Below, piece after piece: positions 57,180-64,000 of a stretch of DNA of 64,000 nt. A program made the position numbers and the translations under genes. The DNA is from Chloranthus sessilifolius (lineage: Eukaryota; Streptophyta; Magnoliopsida; Chloranthales; Chloranthaceae). Under the pieces are notes generated by a model that was not told the origin of the DNA, did not search any database, and saw only the letters and a program-made list of their open reading frames with translations. Each line of letters begins with the position of its first letter. Position 1 is the first letter of the stretch. The stretch lies in contig CM037585.1 of NCBI GenBank assembly GCA_021018995.1, positions 122,292,831 through 122,356,830 on the forward strand, read 5' to 3'.

Positions 57180-58202
57180 TCCTTCTTAAAATTTCTTCCA
57201 AAACTTGGACGTATATAGTGGATCACGATCTGAAACTATGCTGCTTGGAATCCCATGTAATCTTACAATCTCCTTCATGTATAAGTCTGCCAGTCTTCCT
57301 GCTGTATACGTAGTATTGTACGGCAAAAAGTGCGCTGATTTGGTCAATCGGTCTACGACGACCCAAATGGCATTGTGTCTCTTGGCAGTACGGGGTAATC
57401 CAACAATGAAGTCCATTGAGATCGATTCCCACTTCCATTCTGAGATTAGTAAAGGTTGCAATAGTCCAGCAGGATGTCTATGATCAACCTTCACTTGCTG
57501 ACAAGTCAAACACCGTGACACGTACTCGGCCACGTCTTGCTTTAGTCCTCTCCACCAGTAGTTCTTTTTCAAATCTTGGTACATTTTGGTGCTACCAGGG
57601 TGGATAGCATAATTTGACTTATGGGCTTCATCAAGAATCGTTCGTCTTAGATCGGCATTGTCCGGAATGCATAGACGGCCCTTGAACAATAAAGAACCAT
57701 CTTCTTTAACCGAGAAGTCCGACCTAATGCCTTCCTTCACGTCTTGATGAATCTTTGTCAATGTCGGATCATTCATCTGTAGATCGTGGATATGCTCAAA
57801 TATCACTAGCTTTACTGATATGTTAGCCAAAAAGGATCCGGTGGCTTTTGACTCAATGTTCGCATCGTAGAATGCCAGGTCTTCCAATAATTTCCATCGG
57901 TGCATACCCAAAATCAAACAAGCTAACTGAGTTGAACCTTTTCGACTCAATGCGTCGGCTACTACATTCGCCTTGCCTGGATGGTATTGTATGGAGCAAT
58001 CATAATCCTTGAGGAATTCCATCCACCTGTGCTGTCTCATGTTGAGCTCTTTCTGTGTAAAGAGATATCGGAGGCTCTTATGGTCGGTGAAAATTTCAAA
58101 AGTCTCACCATACAAGTAATGTCTCCAAATCTTTAGCGCAAAAATGACTGCTGCTAGTTCCAAGTCATGAGTCAGGTAATTTTTCTCGTGCTCTTTCAGC
58201 TG
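57180..58202 (-). pseudogene. Gypsy-2 RNase H and integrase N-terminal half
   Basis: RNase H continues from 58163: [48 protein letters not shown]. The integrase zinc finger has H in [19 protein letters not shown] and CLTCQQVK. The core has SMDFIVGLP and [13 protein letters not shown], the first two Asp residues of DDE. The frame starts after a TGA at 58200-58202 in place of Arg (CGA) and ends at the TAA near 57183. Apart from these two stops the frame is intact. Confidence 0.9.
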
Positions 58203-58938
58203 TCATGATCCGTAAGCTATCACCTTCTTGTGTTGGTTGAGCACACAACCAAGGCCATTATATGACACGTCGCTGTACACGGCGTATCCTCCACTGCCTG
58301 AAGGAATCGCTAGCACTGGAGCCGAAGTGAGTCTCGTTTTGAGTTCTTGAAAACTCTTCTCGCATGCCTCACTCCACTCAAATCTTGAATCTTTTCGTGT
58401 CAGCTTTGTGAGAGGTCCCGATATCTTTGAAAACCCCTCGACGAAACGTCGATAATAGCTAGCTAAGCCCAGAAAACTTCGGACATCAGTCACTGTCTTT
58501 GGTTGCTCCCATTTAACCACTGCTTCTATCTTTGCTGAATCTACAGTGACACCATGTTTTGAGACGACATGTCCCAAAAAGCTAACCTCTTCCAACCAAA
58601 ATTCACACTTGCTGAGTTTGGCGTACAATTGGTGTTCACGTAGCGTCTGTAGAGCAATTCTCAAGTGTTCTTCGTGTTCCGTCTTGGATTTGGAGTATAT
58701 CAAAATATCATCGACAAACACTAGGACGCAGGAGTCCAAGTGTGGTTTAAACACTCGGTTCATCAGATCCATAAACGACGCAGGAGCATTCGTCAATCCA
58801 AACGGCATCACAAGGAATTCATAGTGTCCATACCGTGTCCGAAAAGCTGTCTTCTGAATGTCCTCTGCCTTGACTCGCAACTGATGATATCCAGATCTCA
58901 GGTCGATCTTGGAAAAATACCTTGCTCCTTGCAGTTGG
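58203..58938 (-). pseudogene. Gypsy-2 reverse transcriptase, C-terminal two thirds
   Basis: Resumes at [20 protein letters not shown] near 58930, then [17 protein letters not shown], the catalytic [30 protein letters not shown] and [14 protein letters not shown]. RNase H starts with [13 protein letters not shown]. The usual YPLPRIDDLFD block between TVKN and DQLQGA is missing at its start, with a 10-bp direct repeat (CTCACTGTGA) in its place. Confidence 0.9.
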
Positions 58939-59759
58939 TCACAGTGAGTTTTTCACAGTGAGTTTGTTCAATTGTCGATAGTCAATGCATAGTCGTATTG
59001 ACCCATCTTTCTTCTTGACAAACAAGACCGGTGCTCCCCATGGAGACACGCTCGGTCTAACAAACCCCTTGTCCATAAGCTCTTGTAGTTGTTCCTTCAA
59101 CTCCTTTAACTCAGCAGGAGCCATTCTATAAGGTGCTTTCGAAATAGGCTCCGTTCCTGATGCTAAGTCAATGGCGAATTCTACTTCTCTCTCTGGAGGT
59201 AATCCAGGCAATTCCTCTGGAAACACGTCGGCGAAGTCTCGCACAACTGCTATCTCATAAATGACGTTCTTTTCTTCCTTGTCCTCCTTTAAGAAGGCCA
59301 AGTATCCACTGCAACCCTTTCTGATCATCTTTTCGGCCCTTACTGCTGAGATCAATGGCACAGATGACGACCTTACTCCTTGAAACCGAAATGATCTTCT
59401 TGTGTTGGGTCTGAAAATGACTACCTTGTTCTTGCAATCGACGGTTGCACAATGCTGCGCCAACCAGTCCATGCCAAGGATCACATCAAACTCCTGCATG
59501 TCTAACAGTATCAACTTTGCTTCCAATTCATGCACCTCTAAGTCTCGAACTGCTACTATGATGGATTTGCAAGCTAACTCCGTGTCTACTAACTCTCCAG
59601 TCGGAATAGACACAGATAGGACGAAATCCAACGCCTCTGGAACAATCTTCATCTTCTTGACGAAACGTGGAGTGACGAATGAGTGGGTAGACCCTGAGTC
59701 TATCAACACTCGAGCGTCATATCCACCGAAGCATCCTTTTTCATATATATTTAAAGTAC
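58939..59759 (-). pseudogene. Gypsy-2 aspartic protease and RT N-terminus
   Basis: Begins, after a probable intron, with [20 protein letters not shown], then the protease active site [28 protein letters not shown] is the protease flap/C-terminal motif. [20 protein letters not shown] and [20 protein letters not shown] lead into the RT fingers: [20 protein letters not shown]. It stops at 58939 by the deletion-linked frameshift after TVKN. The upstream ATG at 59799 lies in the presumed intron. Confidence 0.88.
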
Positions 59760-59927
59760 CTATAGCATACATACATACATATAATAATTTACACGTCAAT
59801 TTACACCCCTAATTCACATACAGCTTTTTGTATTGAGAAAAGAATCTATACCATTTCTAATGCATGCTCCTTTTCTATCTAAAATTTTAATGAAATGAAA
59901 ATTTTCTTTAATTTTAACGAGTCTCAC
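59760..59927 (-). other. Probable spliceosomal intron between gag and protease of Gypsy-2
   Basis: 168 nt, AT-rich, minus strand from CAAG^GTGAGACT to CTATAG^GTACTT. Splicing would join ATCCAAG to GTACTTTAAA, giving IQGTLNI, the position of the conserved VxGTLxI block just before the protease. Unspliced, all frames are closed here. Confidence 0.6.
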
Positions 59928-61264
59928 CTTGGATGACGTCATGCACGTTCCTCGCTTCTCGAGCGGATCGCATAAGCTCTCCCCTGAACGATCGGCTTCC
60001 TTGCTTGAATGGGTCGTGGCGCTGCAACTGAAGCCGTCTTTCTTTTATCCGCCTCGGGGCAATCCTTGATCAAGTGGCCCACCTTGCCACATCGGAAACA
60101 ACCCCTAGTTCCCAATCTACAATCCACCGTCCTATGAGGCTTGCCACACTTCATAAGTCTCCGAGGTGCGAAAGAAACAGTACGAGAACCCTGTGTGATA
60201 GTGGCGCCAGTAGACATGGCAGGGCTCTCATAGCGAAAAGGTCTCCCCGACGCAAGTAATGGAAACCTCTGTTGGTGTTGTTGTTGCGCCGGCCTTCCAA
60301 AGCCTCCCTGAAACTGTGGTCTCTAATTTTGGGCTACGAACCTTGGATTTTTGTTCACCGATTCGTAGGCCCCCGTCCTTCCTTGTTCATTTCCTCCTCT
60401 CTGCTGCTCTCTCTGTTTATATCTATTTGTATTTTCTTCTTCCACAACCAATGCCTTACTCATGACCTCTTCATAGGTCCTCAGCTGAAATGGAGCTACG
60501 CTTCCCCTAACTTCAGGCTTCAAACCTTGCTGAAACCTCTTGGACTTCATCACTTGATGATGCGTAATCCGAGCAAAACCAAGTCGTGAAACTCTACCCC
60601 ATATTCTCTCTTTGTCATTCTCCCTTGCATAAACAGCAAAAATTGAATCTGAAGCTGGTTCCTGACCACTTCCGGAAAATATTGTTTGCTGAACACCACA
60701 ACAAACTCCTCCCAAGTCCAAAAAAGGGTCTCCACAGGCCGAGTCCAGTATCCTGAACTTCCACCAAGGCCCGGCCTCCCCATCCAACATATAATTTGCC
60801 CATCTCACACTCTCATCTTCCGTGCATGTCAAGACGCTAAAGACTTTCTCCATCTCCATAAGCCAGTTCTCGTGCCATTGTATGCCTTTGAAAATGAAGG
60901 AGGTCTCATCCTCCCTAAACTCTGTAAAGATGAGGCAGACAGCGCAGTCCCTACAGTGGTGTGTAGGCTGCGTTCTCTTGGCCGAGAGTGCAAAGGATGC
61001 GGCTTGTTGCGCCATGGCGGCTGCCATAGTCTCCATAGTGTGCATCATCCTTTGTCGCTCTTCTCTGTCTTCTTGTCTTTCTCTCACTCTCTCTTGCTCT
61101 CTTAGATCTTGATCCTGCCGATCTTGGTCCTCTTCATTATCTTTGTCTACTACTCACGGGCCTCGGTACCTCTAAAGGCACTCTATTAGTAGGAGAGATG
61201 TAATCATCACCACTCGTAGACTCTCTGTTGGCCTCCCTTGGTGGCCTCTTCCTCTAGATGACAT
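59928..61264 (-). pseudogene. gag: Gypsy-2 gag, frameshifted
   Basis: ATG at 61264 opens MSSRGRGHQGRPTESLRV, comparable to the Gypsy-1 gag start. After stops the frame recovers at MRERQEDREERQRMMHTMET (61087). ENWLMEMEKVFSVLTCTEDE and YMLDGEAGPWWK follow near 60860-60780. The frame then shifts: FGLGRSL/FSKQYFPEVVRNQ and GRMTKREYGVEFHD lie in a second frame (60783-60550), and KRFQQGLKPEVRGSVAPFQL returns near 60540. Zinc knuckles CGKPHRTVDC and CFRCGKVGHLIKDC are at 60150-60060. A further one-base shift near 59960 precedes VHDVIQ at the intron donor. Inactive. Confidence 0.85.
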
Positions 61265-61349
61265 TTTAGCATTTGAAACTAAAGTTTAGATTAGCGAAGC
61301 CCTATATTTCGACCAAAAGGACGATTGTCAGAATTGCCAAAAGAAAATA

Positions 61350-61362
61350 GCTTTGATACCAA
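61350..61362 (-). other. Primer binding site of Gypsy-2
   Basis: Minus strand TTGGTATCAAAGC one base after LTR end TGTCACA; tRNA-iMet type with one change from TTGGTATCAGAGC. Confidence 0.85.
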
Positions 61363-61363
61363 C

Positions 61364-63901
61364 TGTGACAACCCGGATTTCGGCACCCCGAAACCCATGC
61401 CATCAGCACGATCATCTTGATCGTGCCCTTAGCTAAGCACGAAACATTGGCATATCAAGGATAAAATGAAACAATAAAGGAGCTGTGGAATTTAAATCTA
61501 TATTAAGTAATTCTCCAAAAGACAGTTCTACCCTCATGCCTCTGCGTGAATGGAGAACCGATCCGAACCATCGATGATAGCAATCATCACGGATGGTTCG
61601 TCCCAAAAGAATAATCCTAACTCAATATATACATGATTTAAACAAAACAAGGCTTGACATACCAAGCCGTACTAATCTCTCTCAAAAGCCCTCAAAGTGG
61701 CACAACGGAGTCCTCTAGAAGAAGTCCTCAGGAGGTGGCTCCAACTCTTCGCCGGCCGCAAGGTCCGACTCACCGGGGTCAGCGTCTCCTAAAGCCTCGG
61801 CAGCTGCTAGTAGTAGACCTGCAACGTATAGTCTATAGGGTGAGCTACATCCTAGCTCAATAGGGAGCAAAACACAGTTGAACATATAAATTATTACTCA
61901 CATATATTCCATGATATGTCATGCATGATGTGTCTATGCAGTTATTGATGAAAGCAGTTAAAAAGCATTTCATTTTACTGTTAATTACTTATGTTTTCAT
62001 TTATTCATGAATGATGCTGAAAAGGCCTAAAGCAAAACTTAAACTTTCAACTTAAGTAGTCCCCGAGCAATATAGCATCGAGCCCCGATGAGATACCCTT
62101 CATCGTCATCTATATAGACACTTTTAACGTATTCCCTGGGAATACCATATAGTACCCAAGCCCCTTTCCCCTGGGGATTGGTGGCGGGGTTTCACTTGTC
62201 TCAAATCAACACCCCTGGGGTGTACTTACTATGTGCCGATAAGCCTCCGCACTGGCTTACGGTTTCACCGCCGTATCGGTCACGGATATCCTGTCGTGTC
62301 AGTCGTGGATATCCCGCCACGTCGGTGGGGTACCCTATCAAATCTCAAATAACAAAAATATCGGTGCCTTACATATAGTTATTCACCGTGTAAATGTGCT
62401 ATCTTATATCAGTTAGGCCCTATCAATCATGATTCAATCTTGGATACATCCCTGGGATGTATCCATTTACTTGCATCACACCTGATGCTCTTATCTCTTT
62501 ACTTCTTCATCCCCTGGGGATGGCTCATTATACTTACTCTTATGGGTGTTACTCACATACACTTTTCACAATTCTTAAGCAATAAATATTTGAATTTGAA
62601 TTCTATATCACTACATACATGCTCTTATAAAATAAAGTACATGTTCAAGGTGTTCCCTACCTCAAGTCTTTGTTTGCTCAACGCATCAAGGTCACACGTG
62701 GCTCCTTGTGCATTGGTTCACACGTACCACCTATGGTACCACATAACAGGTGAAACACATCACTAAGGATGCAATAAAGAAGGTCCAAGACCCTCCAAGA
62801 ATCTTAAAGTCAAACTCAAAAGTTAACATAATTTATCTCGATTTAACTCCAAAATCGATTAATCGAATCTGATTCGATTAATCGATTTCCAAAATCGATT
62901 AATCGAAAGTCAATATCGATTAATCGATTCTCAAATCGATTAATCGAGATTTTCATTCGATTAATCGAATCCTAATTCGATTAATCGAAATTCTCTGTTC
63001 AGCCAAGTCGATTCTCAATTCGAGTAATCGAGTTCCTAAAATCGATTAATCGATCCCAAATCGATTAATCGAAAATTGAAATCGATTAATCGAAATCCCA
63101 TTTTGATTAGTCGATTTTCCCAAATCTTTTCCTCCAGCCCCCCTGGGGTCCACTGGAGGTTCCCAGTCGATTAATCGATACCCAAATCGATTAATCGAAA
63201 TCCAAAGTCGATTAATCGAACTCCAATTCGATTAATCGAAATCGGGGTCCACTGACTTTTCAACTTCTTGGCCAATTTTGATTAATCGAAACCCAATTTC
63301 GATTAATCAAAATTGTCAGATTCAGCCCCCTCTTGGCTGTTCTTCTCACTCTTTTTCCACACTTTTTCCTCTATTTTTCTAAACCATTTTCCTATGATTT
63401 AAACCATTTTCAACTACAATCTAACCTCTACAATCTATGCATTTTATTCACAAAAATTTACCTTGAATCAATCTCAAATTGATTTCAAATCAAGTGGTTG
63501 GAAGGCTAGGGTTCCAGCTTTGCTTGAACGGATTCCTTGCGCAGAATCGGCCTCTTTAATACTTGAATCCCCCTTCCAATAACCCACAATGACTCCTTGC
63601 TTTATCACCCTCTTTTCTCCTCTCTCTCTCTTCTTTACTTTTCTCTCAACAACCAAACCATTGATTTTAGGGTTATTAAACCCTTTTATCTCCCCCCTAG
63701 CTTGTGTGTTGAGCACATGCACCTCAATAGGTGTATGTGACTTTAAATTTTCAACACACACCACACAGACACTCAACCCATCACATCTCATCCGTTCATC
63801 ACACCCCATACTAACTATTGGACTTCTATTTGGTCAAACCTATGACCGATCGGGCACGGATCCCGAGGTCATAGTTTAGCGTGATTTTTCGGGCTATTAC
63901 A
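61364..63901 (-). repeat. 5' LTR of Gypsy-2
   Basis: 2538 bp, plus-strand ends TGTGACAACCC and GGGCTATTACA. The palindrome array is at 62850-63310. It retains about 50 bp (61374-61425) that the other LTR has lost. Confidence 0.95.
62850..63310. repeat. TCGATTAATCGA palindrome array in 5' LTR
   Basis: About 14 exact palindromes plus variants, collinear with 52296-52785 except for a small deletion at its left edge. Confidence 0.9.
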
Positions 63902-64000
63902 TAACGTCATGAGTCAAAGTTTGACTTATGCTATAACCTGTGACTGACTTGAGATCAGTTCACTAACCACTCCTTATGATTGATTTGGTTGGTTGGATCA

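Larger units (their letters stand above)
50867..63901 (-). mobile_element. Young chromovirus-type Ty3/gypsy element (Gypsy-2) with accessory ORF
   Basis: 13.0 kb with LTRs 50867-53368 and 61364-63901, flanked by perfect TAACG duplications (50862-50866 and 63902-63906). On the minus strand the order is PBS, gag, zinc knuckles, protease, RT, RNase H, integrase, chromodomain-like tail, palindrome array, accessory ORF, PPT. By eye the LTRs differ at about 25 sites in 2.45 kb (about 1%), plus a deletion of roughly 50 bp near the left end. Despite this, gag and pol carry shifts and stops. The large LTRs and the domain order fit the Tekay/Del group. Confidence 0.95.

Overview
The window is nuclear DNA of a flowering plant, probably a eudicot with a large, repeat-rich genome. 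It holds one recognisable host gene: a spliced two-exon LATERAL ORGAN BOUNDARIES-domain (LBD) transcription factor on the minus strand at 30153-30944. Almost everything else is LTR retrotransposons, small non-autonomous DNA transposons (MITE-like) and simple repeats. There is no sign of prokaryotic, organellar or CRISPR sequence.

Region 1 (1-29039) is a nested stack. The oldest layer is a Tork-like Ty1/copia element on the plus strand, broken by three insertions: a gag-only Ty3/gypsy element (1-7790, running off the left edge) in its gag, a solo-LTR-like unit (9245-10775) in its integrase, and a 15.4-kb Tat/Ogre-type element on the minus strand (11982-27391, perfect TSD TCTTG) in its reverse transcriptase just before the YVDD box. 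The Tat-type element carries two further solo LTRs (13595-15348; 20777-22240, perfect TSD CTGAC) and a CACTA-type MITE. It keeps a degraded gag and a 427-codon Pro/Lys-rich ORF, but I recognise no pol.

Region 2 (29040-34621) is host DNA with the LBD gene, its TATA box, and several inverted-repeat elements. These include two CACTA-type MITEs (TSD TGA), one of them inside another MITE, and a 1.1-kb Mutator-like non-autonomous element with a perfect 9-bp TSD.

Region 3 (34627-41700) is a structurally complete Ty1/copia element on the minus strand (479-bp LTRs, TSD TTGCA, PBS, PPT) whose genes carry many stops.

Region 4 (41706-50866) is gene-poor DNA with MITEs, microsatellites and AT-rich repeats. 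No host gene was recognised there.

Region 5 (50867-63901) is a young 13.0-kb chromovirus-type Ty3/gypsy element on the minus strand (2.5-kb LTRs about 1% apart by eye, TSD TAACG). It has gag, protease, RT, RNase H and integrase with a chromodomain-like tail. Downstream of pol there is a separate accessory ORF, preceded by its own TATA box and an array of a 12-bp palindrome (TCGATTAATCGA) repeated about every 20-21 bp. The same palindrome array lies in the LTRs. A probable spliceosomal intron lies at the gag-protease junction. This accessory module is the best candidate for something undescribed.

A recurring theme is that several unrelated LTR families here carry family-specific clusters of short palindromes or inverted motifs, several of them just upstream of a TATA box.
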